From NCBI RefSeq assembly GCF_009687845.1, contig NZ_BLAD01000070.1:31522-95521 (forward strand): a stretch of 64,000 nucleotides of DNA, given 5' to 3'. The notes under the pieces are model-generated. The model saw only the letters and a list, made by a program, of their open reading frames with translations, was not told the DNA's origin and made no database searches. Below, piece after piece: positions 1-8,082 of the stretch. The stretch comes from Acrocarpospora corrugata (GTDB lineage Bacteria > Actinomycetota > Actinomycetes > Streptosporangiales > Streptosporangiaceae). Positions within the stretch are counted from its first letter, which is position 1. Each line of letters starts with the position of its first letter. The position numbers were made by a program, and so were the translations under genes.

Positions 1-18
1 GACCGAATGCTGGGCCTC

Positions 19-35
19 TAGAAAATACTTTTCTA
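19..35. promoter_or_regulatory. AT-rich palindromic operator candidate
   Basis: TAGAAAA and TTTTCTA form a perfect 7-bp inverted repeat around TAC, ending 10 bp before the first ATG. Such an A/T palindrome is unusual in this GC-rich DNA and suits a winged-helix or MarR-type operator. The regulator gene, if any, lies left of the window. Confidence 0.45.
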
Positions 36-45
36 CGACCTAGTC

Positions 46-387
46 ATGACTCAGGATGACTCCACCCCACCGAGCAGCGCCCCGGCGCGGGAGAGCCTCG
101 CCGCCGCCCGTGAACTCGCAACCACCACCGCCCGCCGTGGAGCCGCCGTGGGCGCGGTCACCACCGCCGCAGTGGGTGTTCTCGTGGCGGGCGCCCTCGC
201 CGCGGCGTCCTTGTTCACGCCGGAGCGCCCGGTCGTCTTCGTCGTGCTACTCGCGATCTACGGAATCGCGATGACGCTGCTGATGGTGTGGCATCACCGC
301 AAGCAGGTGGTCGCCCACTCGAATCTCGCCGAATCCGAAGGGACGTGTGGGCGCGTGTTCGGGTCAGCATTGAAAATCACGATATGA
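46..387 (+). CDS. Small two-helix membrane protein, probably truncated
   Basis: The 113-residue protein has a charged N-terminal third, two hydrophobic segments (about residues 33-58 and 62-82), then HHRKQVVAH. It resembles small actinobacterial membrane proteins that sit next to winged-helix regulators and are usually longer; this is recalled from the family, not measured. The last 22 residues look unrelated to a membrane protein, which suggests a truncation or recombination at about position 320. Its stop overlaps the next start (ATGA). Function unknown. Confidence 0.5.
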   Translation: MTQDDSTPPSSAPARESLAAARELATTTARRGAAVGAVTTAAVGVLVAGALAAASLFTPERPVVFVVLLAIYGIAMTLLMVWHHRKQVVAHSNLAESEGTCGRVFGSALKITI

Positions 388-773
388 CAGGACAGTCAGA
401 TACCCCCGATCCCGACGAGCTTGAACGGCGACGCCACTGGTTCAGGTGGTATACCGACACCGCATCGCACAACAGCACCCTTCGCCCTCCCCGCGACCGG
501 GCGTACGCCTGCCCTTGCTGCGGTTACCGCACTCTCCTCGAGCGGGGAGGCTATGAGATCTGTTCGGTTTGTTTTTGGGAGGACGACGGCCAGGACGACC
601 ACGACGCACATATCGTCCGCGGCGGCCCCAACGGCACCCTGAGCCTCAGCCAGGCCCGCCGGAACTTCGCCGCATTCGGTGCCAATCGTGAACGCGACTT
701 ACCCCACGTACGTGATCCACGCCCAGAGGAACATCCACTCCAGGAAGAGCCGCGATCGGGCGATCACAGCTGA
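384..773 (+). CDS. Cysteine-rich CPCC family protein
   Basis: The 129-residue soluble protein contains CPCCGYRTL (about residues 42-50) followed by ICSVCFWEDDGQDD. This is the signature of the CPCC domain, with four or five cysteines that probably bind one metal ion. The acidic WEDDGQDD stretch is also typical. I chose ATG 384 because it overlaps the preceding stop as ATGA and removes an unrelated N-terminal extension open to 288. CPCC proteins are small accessory proteins of unknown function, often scattered near mobile or toxin-related loci. The C-terminal tail is low-complexity and may be degraded. Confidence 0.75.
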   Translation: MTGQSDTPDPDELERRRHWFRWYTDTASHNSTLRPPRDRAYACPCCGYRTLLERGGYEICSVCFWEDDGQDDHDAHIVRGGPNGTLSLSQARRNFAAFGANRERDLPHVRDPRPEEHPLQEEPRSGDHS

Positions 774-988
774 TATGCACAGCGGCTCGTTCGACACAGA
801 GCCCCGGCGCGACAAGAGGTCAGGCACTCGCGTACCCCACACGGAAAGGTTCTCTGCCGCACTGCGAAGACACATACGAACGTCCGGCGGCCATGCTGGA
901 AGATGGCGATCAAGACAACCTTCGCCGGCTCGGGCTGGTATCCCGCCTGAAGGACTGATCGCGCGTCGGAAGATGTTCGGTGGATTGA
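774..988. other. Gene-poor, apparently degraded stretch
   Basis: I see no convincing gene here. All frames have stops or unfamiliar sequence. An in-frame TGA at 986-988 closes the reading frame just upstream of the ATPase remnant that follows, so any N-terminal part of that gene has been lost or scrambled. Confidence 0.4.
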
Positions 989-1618
989 GCCGGGGAGCGC
1001 ACCTTCACCAACATCGCGCGCGCCGCCGGCGGCATCGCCCACACCACTCTCACTCGAGCTACGGATGTCCTGACCGAGAAACAGGCGGTGGCAGCCGAGT
1101 TGCCATTCTCACTGCGGCCGTCGAAGGAACGCCGCGACCGAGTGGCCGATCCTTACCTTCGGTTCTGGCTCGTGTTTCTGGATCCGCACATGGCGGAGAT
1201 CGAGCGGATGCGGGGAGATCTCACCCTGAGCCGGATCAAGGAGCAGTGGACGAGCTGGCGGGGCCGCGCGATCGAGCCCCTCGTCCGGGAATCCCTCGCC
1301 CGTCTCCTGCCGGACGGGCTCCTGCCCGCCACTCCGGCGATCGGCGGGTATTGGACCCGGAGTAATGACGTCGAATTCGACTTGGTGGGTGTCGACCGGC
1401 AACCGGTGGCCAAGCAGTTGCTCTTCCTCGGCTCGATCAAGTGGCTGGAGAATTCCGCGTTCGACAGCCACGACCTGGCCGCGCTGCAGAAGCACCGGGC
1501 GGCGATCACCGACGAGCCGGTACCGCTCGTCGCGGTCTCCCGCAACGGGACCAGCTGCTCCGGGCTCCAGGCGGCGTACGGCCCCGAGGAACTGCTCAGC
1601 GGCTGGCGCAGGGCGTGA
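989..1618 (+). pseudogene. C-terminal remnant of a DUF234-type AAA ATPase
   Basis: An open frame from GTG 1088 gives 176 residues including VADPYLRFWLVFLDP and a basic/acidic C-terminal nuclease-like fold (VEFDLVGVD, then GSIKWLEN). This matches the DUF234 region at the C-terminus of archaeal/bacterial P-loop ATPases. The same frame continues upstream to 989 with FTNIARAAGGIAHTTLTRA, the winged-helix segment that normally joins the ATPase to DUF234, until a TGA at 986. The Walker A and B ATPase domain (about 250 residues in the family) is missing. It is therefore probably a decayed gene; expression of a stand-alone C-terminal domain cannot be excluded. Confidence 0.75.
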
Positions 1619-1768
1619 GCGGGGGCTGGGCTCCTGTGGCGGCGTGACAGTTTTGGCACCCGCACGACGGTGAACCATGATCCGGAACCTGCACGAAATC
1701 GTGGGTAAGCATTGGGTGGGAGGCACCCGCGAACGGTCAGTCCCAGCCGTTGACAGCCGGGCACGTGA

Positions 1769-1810
1769 AGCCCCCGCACACCTGCATCAGTGCAGGTCAG
1801 GCGGGGGTTT
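1769..1810. terminator. Bidirectional hairpin terminator
   Basis: CCCCCGC (1771-1777) pairs with GCGGGGG (1801-1807), and an inner ACCTGCA/TGCAGGT stem surrounds a TCAG loop. The outer stem is followed by TTT on the plus strand and preceded by AA, so it could end both the ATPase remnant (plus) and the tRNA transcript (minus). Confidence 0.7.
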
Positions 1811-1824
1811 CCGCTGATGGTGAC

Positions 1825-1901
1825 TGGTAGGGCGGGTGGGACTTGAACCCACGACCCACGGATTATGAGTCCGATGCTCTGACCGGCTGAGCTACCGCCC
1901 C
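1825..1901 (-). tRNA. tRNA-Met (anticodon CAT)
   Basis: The minus strand folds as a cloverleaf. The acceptor GGGGCGG pairs with CCGCCCT, the D stem is GCTC/GAGC, the anticodon loop is CTCATAA with anticodon CAT, and the T arm is GTGGG-TTCAAGT-CCCAC. Discriminator A is followed by an encoded CCA (1825-1827). An elongator tRNA-Met is most likely; tRNA-Ile2 (CAT modified to read AUA) is possible, and the initiator is unlikely because the first pair is a G-T wobble and the T-loop is ordinary. Confidence 0.9.
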
Positions 1902-1992
1902 GCAATGGTGGAGTCTCTCATAACTTTGGCGGTGGGGGGATGTATGGGCGGTAGGTGAGATCAACTTTTGTCATGGGACAGGGGTATAAGGA

Positions 1993-2021
1993 CGCCGCCG
2001 CCCGGGCTCCGGGCGGCGGCG
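1993..2021 (-). terminator. Strong GC hairpin after the protease gene
   Basis: A perfect 13-bp stem (1993-2005 with 2009-2021) encloses a GCT loop, 16 bp past the protease stop. The following minus-strand bases (TCCTTATA) are only weakly T-rich, as is usual for actinomycete terminators. Confidence 0.7.
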
Positions 2022-2036
2022 GGGGCTACGAAGGGG

Positions 2037-3494
2037 CTACGGGCGGGTCGAACCCACCGAGTACGCTCCGGAGCCGCTGTAGGCGTGGACACGGATCCGG
2101 TAGGAGCCTGCGGTGCCGTTGTAGGTGACGGCCTCGTCGGGGCCCGCGCTGGTGCCGCTGGCGACGGTGACCCAGCTGCTGCCGTTGTAGCGCTGCAGGT
2201 ACAGGTCGAAGTCGACGCCGTTCGGGCCGTCGAGGCAGGCGCGGTGGGTGCCGGAGACGGTCGAGGTGTAGGAGGAGTTGTTCGGCAGGTAGACGTTGGC
2301 GCCGCTGGTCAGTGAGCCGGTGTAGGTGTTGGCGTAGCCGGAGCAGGTGGTGCCGCCTCCTCCGCCGCCCTGGGTGACCAGGGTCAGTCCGTACGTGGAG
2401 AGGATCTCGTTGACCGGCTGGAAGTAGGTGGTGCCGCCGGAGGAGCAGTTGCCTGAGCCGCCGGAGGTGACGCCCTGGGCCTGGTTGCCGGAGATCCAGG
2501 AGCCGCCGGAGTCGCCGGGTTCGGCGCAGACGTTGGTGCGGGTCAGGCCGGTGACGGTGCCCTGCGGGTAGGTGACGGTGGCGTTGAGCTGCTGGACGAC
2601 GCCGCAGTGCCAGCCGGTGGTGGAGCCGGAGCGGCAGATGGAGCCGCCGACGACCTGGGCGCTGGAGCCGGCCACGGTCACGGTGCCGCCGCCGGAGCCT
2701 ACGACGACGGGCTGGGGGGTCCAGTTGGCGTTGACGGCGACCCAGGCGTAGTCGTTGCCGGGGAAGGAGGAGGCCTGGAAGGTGCCCTGGGCGACTCGGT
2801 TGAAGCCTTGGGTGGAGGCGCCGGCGGTGCCGCAGTGGCCGGCGGTGACGAAGCCGTTGGTGCTGCCGCGGGTGATCGAGAAGCCGATCGAGCAGCGGCC
2901 GCTGTTGTTGATGTAGTACGCGTCGCCGCCGCGTAAGTCGTAGTAGGGCTGCGGCTGCTCGGTGGTGGCCTCGATCCGTACGGCTCTCGCGTCGACGCCG
3001 GTGGCCGCGACGAACGCTTCGGTGGCGGCCTGGTCGCGGGAGAGGACGACGACGGCGTTGGTGCGGACGTCGACGTACCAGCCGGAGACGGTGGCGGGGG
3101 CGGTGGACTGGTCGAGGCGGGCCTTCACGCCGTCCAGGTCGGCGAGGGTGCGGGTGACGACCTGGGCTTTGGCGCCGGAGGCGGTGATGCCGGCGGCGGC
3201 GGTGGCGTCGGTGACGGCGACGGTGAGGGTGGCGGCGTCGCCGCTGAGCCAGGAGCCGGCGAACCGGTTCCCGAGGGTGGTGCGGATCTTGCCTTCCACC
3301 TTGCCGAGCCGCTTCTCGTTCAGCAGCCGGGTTTCGGCCTGCTCAACGGTCAGGTTCAGGTCCCGCTGGAGGGCCTGGACCATGGTCGGCGCGGGTTTGG
3401 TGTCCGCGGCGGCCACACCGGGGGTGGTGGTGAGAACGAGGGCGATACCGAGGGTGACGGTGGTCGCCGCGCTCAGGAGGTGCCTGCTGCGCAT
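2037..3494 (-). CDS. Secreted S1-family serine protease with PPC domain
   Basis: This 485-residue pre-pro-protease belongs to the alpha-lytic/streptogrisin group. A signal peptide (residues 1-30, ending VAAA) precedes a pro-region (about 31-185) that acts as an intramolecular chaperone in this family. The catalytic domain (about 186-372) shows the triad: His220 in VTAGHCG, Asp248 in GNDYAWV, and Ser329 in GDSGGSW. A GGGGGG linker leads to a C-terminal pre-peptidase-like beta domain (about 383-485, VDFDLYLQRYNGSSW). It should degrade extracellular protein. AAGGAG lies 5 nt before ATG. The gene is monocistronic, between a hairpin terminator and a LysR gene on the same strand. Confidence 0.93.
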   Translation of the reverse strand: MRSRHLLSAATTVTLGIALVLTTTPGVAAADTKPAPTMVQALQRDLNLTVEQAETRLLNEKRLGKVEGKIRTTLGNRFAGSWLSGDAATLTVAVTDATAAAGITASGAKAQVVTRTLADLDGVKARLDQSTAPATVSGWYVDVRTNAVVVLSRDQAATEAFVAATGVDARAVRIEATTEQPQPYYDLRGGDAYYINNSGRCSIGFSITRGSTNGFVTAGHCGTAGASTQGFNRVAQGTFQASSFPGNDYAWVAVNANWTPQPVVVGSGGGTVTVAGSSAQVVGGSICRSGSTTGWHCGVVQQLNATVTYPQGTVTGLTRTNVCAEPGDSGGSWISGNQAQGVTSGGSGNCSSGGTTYFQPVNEILSTYGLTLVTQGGGGGGTTCSGYANTYTGSLTSGANVYLPNNSSYTSTVSGTHRACLDGPNGVDFDLYLQRYNGSSWVTVASGTSAGPDEAVTYNGTAGSYRIRVHAYSGSGAYSVGSTRP

Positions 3495-3579
3495 CGGGTC
3501 TCCTTGGGGGGTGGGAGTGCCGTCAACGTAACGGCGGGAGTGCCCGGCGAGGACCTACCAGTTGCCCCCCACCATGGTG

Positions 3580-4539
3580 TTATGGCACGGTTCCATAACC
3601 CTGGTTTCGGGCCAGCCAATTTGAGTAGGCGGGGCTCTGGAGGGCGGCGTCCTGATGGGCGGCCTTGGCGTGGCCGACGATCTGGGCGGCGTTCTCGGCG
3701 GCGGGGGTCTCCGGGTGCCAGCCGAGCAGCTGCCGCCAGCGCAGCGGCGTGCCGGTGATGGGGAGCGCGACCAGGCCCTCGCTCAGCCGGAAGGTGCCCT
3801 GGCAGAGTGCGACCGCGCGGCCGACCCTGACCAGATGCACGCAGGTCGCCACATCGGTCTCGTAGATGGTCGCGGGGGTGAAACCGGCCCGTGAGGCCGC
3901 CACCGCGAAGCATTCGCCGAAGCAGCCGTCGCCGGGCGTGACCGCCCACTGCTCCTCGGCGAGCGCGCCCAGTTCGACCTCGTGCTCGCCGGCCAGCGGA
4001 TGCCCGGCGGACACCAGCACGAAGACCGGGTCCATCGCCACCACGGCCCAGGCCACGGCTTCGTCGCCGGGGGCCCGGGTGTCGCCGCAGACGCCGATCA
4101 GGGCGTAGTCGAGGCGGCCGAGCATGACCTTGGTGGCCAGTTCGCCGGTGGACCATGAGGTGGCCGTGGTGATGACGGCGTCGGGCTCGGCCTGGGCCAG
4201 CCGGTCGACCAGGCCGCCCAGGATCGGGCCGTTGGCCGCGCCGATCCGGTAGCGCCGCCCTGGCTCGCCGCCGTTGGCCAGCCGCGCCGCCTCCTCCTGT
4301 AGTTGCCGTACGGCGGGCAGCAGCACCTGCGCCCGGGACAGCACCAGTTCGCCCAGCGGGGTCGGCCGGGAGCCGGTGTGGTCACGCTGGAAGAGGGTGC
4401 CGCCGAGGGCCCTTTCGATTCGTTTGAGCTGCGCGGTCAGCGCGGGCTGCGCCAGCCCGAGCACGGTGGCCGCTTTGCTGACGCTGCCGGTCTCGGCGAC
4501 CGTGCGCACAATGCGGAGATGGCGGAGCTCCAAGTCCAT
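3580..4539 (-). CDS. LysR-family transcriptional regulator
   Basis: The 319-residue protein has the LysR winged helix-turn-helix at residues 4-62 (LRHLRIVRTVAETGSVSKAA, then QPALTAQLKRIERALG) and a periplasmic-binding-like effector domain from about 95 to 300. It lies upstream of the secreted protease on the same strand and divergent from a sugar-binding lipoprotein, so either could be a target. LysR proteins usually act on the divergent gene, but the 168-bp gap shows no clear T-N11-A palindrome that I can defend. The effector is unknown. Confidence 0.9.
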   Translation of the reverse strand: MDLELRHLRIVRTVAETGSVSKAATVLGLAQPALTAQLKRIERALGGTLFQRDHTGSRPTPLGELVLSRAQVLLPAVRQLQEEAARLANGGEPGRRYRIGAANGPILGGLVDRLAQAEPDAVITTATSWSTGELATKVMLGRLDYALIGVCGDTRAPGDEAVAWAVVAMDPVFVLVSAGHPLAGEHEVELGALAEEQWAVTPGDGCFGECFAVAASRAGFTPATIYETDVATCVHLVRVGRAVALCQGTFRLSEGLVALPITGTPLRWRQLLGWHPETPAAENAAQIVGHAKAAHQDAALQSPAYSNWLARNQGYGTVP

Positions 4540-4707
4540 AGGCCGACCGTATGGGTATGTAATAACTCCAGCAATGATGATTTGTCACACATTCTGACTA
4601 GTCAAGTCGGAAACGGGGCATCAAGACTCGGCCAAAGGGGGTACGGCCTGGGAATTCTTCGGGTATGGGCGCTGTACGGGACCGCGCTGTTTGAGGGGGG
4701 GACCGTG

Positions 4708-5814
4708 GTGACGAGATGGCGATTGGCGAGTGCCGCCCTGCTGGTCGCGGGCGCGGTCGGATGCGCGGTGATGCCCGGTTCCGGCGGGGGGACGGACACC
4801 GCGGGGGACACGCCTCCGCTCGTCGACGAGGGGTTCAAGATCGGGCTGCTGCTGCCCGAGAGCGAGACGACCAGATACGAGAAGTTCGACCGTCCTTACA
4901 TCACCAGGTCGATCAAGGAGCTCTGCCCGGACTGCACGGTGCTCCATCACAACGCGGGGGGTGACTCCGGTCAGCAACAGCAGCAGATCGACAAGATGAT
5001 CACCCACGGGGTGAAGGTCCTCATCCTGGACGCCGTGGACGCCGAGACGATCGCGCCCTCCGTCACGAAGGCCAAGCAGCAGGGGGTCAAGGTCATCGCG
5101 TACGACCGGCTGGCCGAGGGGCCGATCGACTCCTATACCTCCTTCGACAATGTCGAGGTCGGCAGGATGCAGGGTCAGGCGCTGCTGGAGGCGCTGGAGA
5201 AGGGCGGGAATCCGACGCGCGGGCCGATCGTCATGATCAACGGAGCGCCGGCCGATCCCAACGCGGGGGAGTTCAAGGAGGGGGCCCACGCGGTGCTGGA
5301 CGGGAACGTGCGGGTCGGCCGGGAGTTCGACACGCCCGACTGGAGCCCGGAGCAGGCGGGGATCGAGGCGACCGCCGCGTTCGCCGCGCTGGGCGTCGAC
5401 CAGGTGATCGGGGTGTATTCCGCCAATGACGGGATGGCCGGGGGGATCGCCGAGGCCATCCGGCTGTCCGGGGCCAAGCCGGGGACTCCGCTGACCGGTC
5501 AGGACGCGGAGCTCGCCGCGATTCAGCGGATCCTGCTCGGCACCCAGACCATGACGATCTACAAGCCGATCATGCCGCAGGCGCAGAGCGCCGCCCATAT
5601 GGCCATCGACCTCGCGGCCGGCCGCAGGCTCCGGGCTCCGACGACGGTGAGCAACTCGACGGTGAAGGGAATTCCTTCGATGGTCATCGCGCCGATGGTG
5701 GTGACCAGGGACAACATCAAGGGGACCGTGGTTCAGGACGGCTTCTGGTCGGTCAAGGAGATCTGTGCCCCGGAGCAATTGAAGGCGGCGTGCAAGTCCA
5801 CGGGACTGATCTGA
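4708..5814 (+). CDS. Sugar ABC transporter substrate-binding lipoprotein (orphan)
   Basis: The 368-residue protein starts with a lipoprotein signal ending AGAVGC (Cys19), so it should be lipid-anchored outside the membrane. The mature part is a type-I periplasmic-binding fold like the XylF/ribose group: FKIGLLLPES, LILDAVDAETIAP, VIAYDRL, VIGVYSANDGMAGG and TGQDAELAAIQ. GAGGGGGGG at 4693-4701 is the ribosome site; GTG 4705 is an alternative start. No ATPase or permease gene flanks it, since the next gene is a convergent potassium channel. It must work with a transporter elsewhere or act as a sugar sensor. A pentose such as xylose is a guess from family similarity. Confidence 0.87.
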   Translation: MTRWRLASAALLVAGAVGCAVMPGSGGGTDTAGDTPPLVDEGFKIGLLLPESETTRYEKFDRPYITRSIKELCPDCTVLHHNAGGDSGQQQQQIDKMITHGVKVLILDAVDAETIAPSVTKAKQQGVKVIAYDRLAEGPIDSYTSFDNVEVGRMQGQALLEALEKGGNPTRGPIVMINGAPADPNAGEFKEGAHAVLDGNVRVGREFDTPDWSPEQAGIEATAAFAALGVDQVIGVYSANDGMAGGIAEAIRLSGAKPGTPLTGQDAELAAIQRILLGTQTMTIYKPIMPQAQSAAHMAIDLAAGRRLRAPTTVSNSTVKGIPSMVIAPMVVTRDNIKGTVVQDGFWSVKEICAPEQLKAACKSTGLI

Positions 5815-5820
5815 GGCGTT

Positions 5821-6876
5821 CTAGTCGCGGAGGGTTTCGGCGAGTTGTTCTGGGGTCAGGCGGTGGGAACCGACGTAGTACAGCACGGCTCCGGCCGGGA
5901 GGCTGGCCTGCCAGCTGGGGTTGACCAGGAGTTGTTCGCCGGTTCTGGCGGCCAGGAGGGTCGCGCCGTGGCGGCGGCCGAGGGAGGTCTGGCATTTGTC
6001 CACCGAGACCGGGCCGAGTGACTCCGGGAGGCGTACCGAATAGGTGTCGGCGCCGCCGTGGGTCATCAGCTGGGTGTAGATCTCGGTGATGCCGGGGTCC
6101 TTCAGCTCTTCGGTGATCATGTGCGGGCTGTGCCACTGCACGCAGCGGAGTTTCTCGTCCACGTAGCGCAGGTGCTGGACGCGCGCGATGTCGCGGAGCG
6201 CCACGACCAGATGGGCGCCGGTGGCGACGTGGTCGGCGGTGACGGCGACGGCCAGGGCCTCGTTGTCGTCCCGGGCGTCCACCAGGACGCTGTGGGCGCG
6301 GTGCACGCCGGCCCGCCGGAGCACGCCCGCGTCGGTCAGCTCGCCCCGGACGAACTCGACGTCGCGGTCGGCCATCGGGTGCGCGCCGACCTCGTCCCAG
6401 GCGCAGAGCACGACCCGGGTGGCGCCGTCGGCCGTCAGTTCGTCCACGATGTGCTCGGTCCGGCCGGGCGTGTAGCCCAGCAGGACGATATGACCGGACA
6501 GATCCACCGTGATGGCTCCTTGCATCCTGCGTCCCTTCGCCTGCTCCAGGCGGGTCGCCAGCCTGGTGAAGACCGTGGTCAGGGTGGCGATGCCACCCAC
6601 GATCACGTACGCCCCGACCACATGTCCGGCCGCCGATTCCGGAAACAGGTCTCCGTAGCCGACCGTGGCCGAGGTCACCACGAAATACCACCAGAAGTTC
6701 CCCGGCTCGGCGATCGGGCTCCCGGCCGGCTCCGCCAGCGCCATCAGCGGCCAGCTGGTCAGGAACACCACGCCGAGCACGAGCACGGGCGTCCACCAGC
6801 CGCCGAGCAGCGCGATCCGGCTGAACAGCCGCGCGACGAAGACCGGCACAGTTCCTCCCACGTTCGTGCAGGTCAC
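5821..6876 (-). CDS. Potassium channel with NAD-binding regulatory domain
   Basis: The 351-residue protein has an inner helix (about residues 20-48), the selectivity filter TVGYGD (71-76), a second helix (about 83-110), then an RCK/TrkA-N Rossmann domain (about 127-245) starting HIVLLGYTPG. A TrkA-C-like segment follows to residue 350. It is a two-helix tetrameric K+ channel whose gate is probably set by a ligand on the RCK domain. It stands alone and ends 6 bp from the convergent sugar-binding gene. Assignment of the family is firm; the ligand is unknown. Confidence 0.9.
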   Translation of the reverse strand: MTCTNVGGTVPVFVARLFSRIALLGGWWTPVLVLGVVFLTSWPLMALAEPAGSPIAEPGNFWWYFVVTSATVGYGDLFPESAAGHVVGAYVIVGGIATLTTVFTRLATRLEQAKGRRMQGAITVDLSGHIVLLGYTPGRTEHIVDELTADGATRVVLCAWDEVGAHPMADRDVEFVRGELTDAGVLRRAGVHRAHSVLVDARDDNEALAVAVTADHVATGAHLVVALRDIARVQHLRYVDEKLRCVQWHSPHMITEELKDPGITEIYTQLMTHGGADTYSVRLPESLGPVSVDKCQTSLGRRHGATLLAARTGEQLLVNPSWQASLPAGAVLYYVGSHRLTPEQLAETLRD

Positions 6877-6909
6877 ACTAACGGGACAAACAGCCAGAAA
6901 ACAGCCCGG

Positions 6910-7353
6910 TTACTCCAGTGGATTCAGCGAGACGACCGGGATCGCGCGCCCGGCCTTCTCCTCGTGCTCCAGGAAGAACGGGTAGTGCTCGGTGATCGAC
7001 TGCCAGAGCCCGTCGCGCTCCGCGCCCTCGGTCGGCTCGGCGACGGCGATGTAGACCTCGGGGCCGACCTCGACGGTGACCTTCGGTTCGGCCAGCAGGT
7101 TCAGATACCACTCGGGGGCTTCGGGCGCGCCCGCGTTGGAGGCCATGACGAGGAGGCGGTCGCCCTCTTCGACGTACATCATCGGGGTGGTGTGCGGGCG
7201 GCCGGTGACGCGGCCCCGGGTGGTGAGGATGAGCAGGGGGCGGCCCTCGAACGCGGCGCCGCCCTTGGCGGCGCGGAAGTCCTCGATGGTCTTCGCGTTG
7301 ATCTCTCGTATGTCTTCCATGGCCGAGATACTGACCAGAAAGGCTGCCATCAT
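6910..7353 (-). CDS. Deazaflavin (F420)-dependent nitroreductase family protein
   Basis: The 147-residue split-barrel protein matches the DDN/nitroreductase deazaflavin family: LLILTTRGRVTGRPHTTPMMYVEEGDRL, then GAPEAPEWYLNLLAEPKVTVEVG. Members bind F420H2 and reduce quinones or nitro compounds. ATG 7353 is 7 nt after the AsnC stop, so the two form an operon; a second ATG at 7320 (MEDIREIN) better matches the usual family start. No clear ribosome site precedes either. Regulation by the upstream AsnC protein is inferred from the layout. Confidence 0.85.
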   Translation of the reverse strand: MMAAFLVSISAMEDIREINAKTIEDFRAAKGGAAFEGRPLLILTTRGRVTGRPHTTPMMYVEEGDRLLVMASNAGAPEAPEWYLNLLAEPKVTVEVGPEVYIAVAEPTEGAERDGLWQSITEHYPFFLEHEEKAGRAIPVVSLNPLE

Positions 7354-7360
7354 GTGTCAG

Positions 7361-7852
7361 TTACGGGGTGTCCCAGGTAAAGCGATTCGTGTGTACGGCA
7401 AAATACGGGAACGTCTCGCATGCTGACACGCCGTCGAGGGGCTTGATCCGATCTTCGACCAGGTCGAGGAGGGCGCGGGCGGAGGCGCAGGCGATCTCGG
7501 CGAAGAGCTGGTAGGAACCCGCGGTGAGGACCACGTGGCCGACCTCGGGGAGGGCGCCGACGGCGTCCGCGACCGGGCGGGGGTCGCCGCTGGTCCTGAT
7601 GCCGAGCATGGCCATGGCGGGGCGGCCGAGGGCGATCGGGTCGACGAGGCCGGCGACGCGGAGCACGCCGCCGGAGGTGAGGCGCTGGACGCGCTGGCGG
7701 ACGGCGGGCGCGGAGAGGCCGACGAGCGCGCCGAGGGCGGCGTAGGAGCGGCGGCCGTCGCGCTGGAGTTCGCGCAGGATGGCCCGGTCGGTGCGATCGA
7801 TGTCGGTTTTGTCCGGATCGTTCGTGATTTTGGATCGCTCGCGGGTAGGCAC
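7361..7852 (-). CDS. Lrp/AsnC-family transcriptional regulator
   Basis: From GTG 7852 this is 163 residues. The N-terminal helix-turn-helix (IDRTDRAILRELQRDGRRSY, then LSAPAVRQRVQRL) is followed by an alpha-beta ligand domain with VGHVVLTAGSYQLFAEI, the Lrp/AsnC RAM domain. The frame is open to 7921, but the extra N-terminus (MVAAESLVLN...) is unlike the family, so I prefer the internal GTG. It is transcribed with the deazaflavin-dependent reductase. Such regulators usually sense an amino acid; which one cannot be told. Confidence 0.88.
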   Translation of the reverse strand: MPTRERSKITNDPDKTDIDRTDRAILRELQRDGRRSYAALGALVGLSAPAVRQRVQRLTSGGVLRVAGLVDPIALGRPAMAMLGIRTSGDPRPVADAVGALPEVGHVVLTAGSYQLFAEIACASARALLDLVEDRIKPLDGVSACETFPYFAVHTNRFTWDTP

Positions 7853-7968
7853 GAATCGAAAGTATAGGCGGCTCAGCACCTTCGATCCGGTGTTGAGGAC
7901 GAGTGATTCGGCGGCAACCAATCCACCCCGCCAGGAACAGAAGTTCGTTTGCAGTTCAAACTATTGAC

Positions 7969-7996
7969 GAGGGGTTCGCGGCTGTGTGAACCTCTC
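7969..7996. promoter_or_regulatory. Inverted repeat upstream of xyloglucanase
   Basis: GAGGGGTTC (7969-7977) and GAACCTCTC (7988-7996) form an imperfect (8 of 9) inverted repeat with a 10-bp spacer, 87 bp before the GH74 start. TTGACG just upstream could be a -35. It may be an operator for carbohydrate control, but it does not match the CebR consensus. Confidence 0.35.
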
Positions 7997-8082
7997 GGCA
8001 GTTCCATGCACGCGCTGGGCGGACGGTCAGGGTCCCCACCTGATCGTGCATGGCGGTTAACCATTCACGAGGGAGACCGTCC

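Noticed and set aside
1825..1901. Initiator tRNA or tRNA-Ile2 as alternative identity
   Set aside because: The first acceptor pair is a G-T wobble and the TTCAAGT loop is ordinary, which argues against an initiator. Ile2 cannot be fully excluded but elongator Met is the simpler call.
7969..7996. CebR-type operator for the xyloglucanase
   Set aside because: The repeat lacks the TGGGAGCGCTCCCA core; only a generic inverted repeat is reported.
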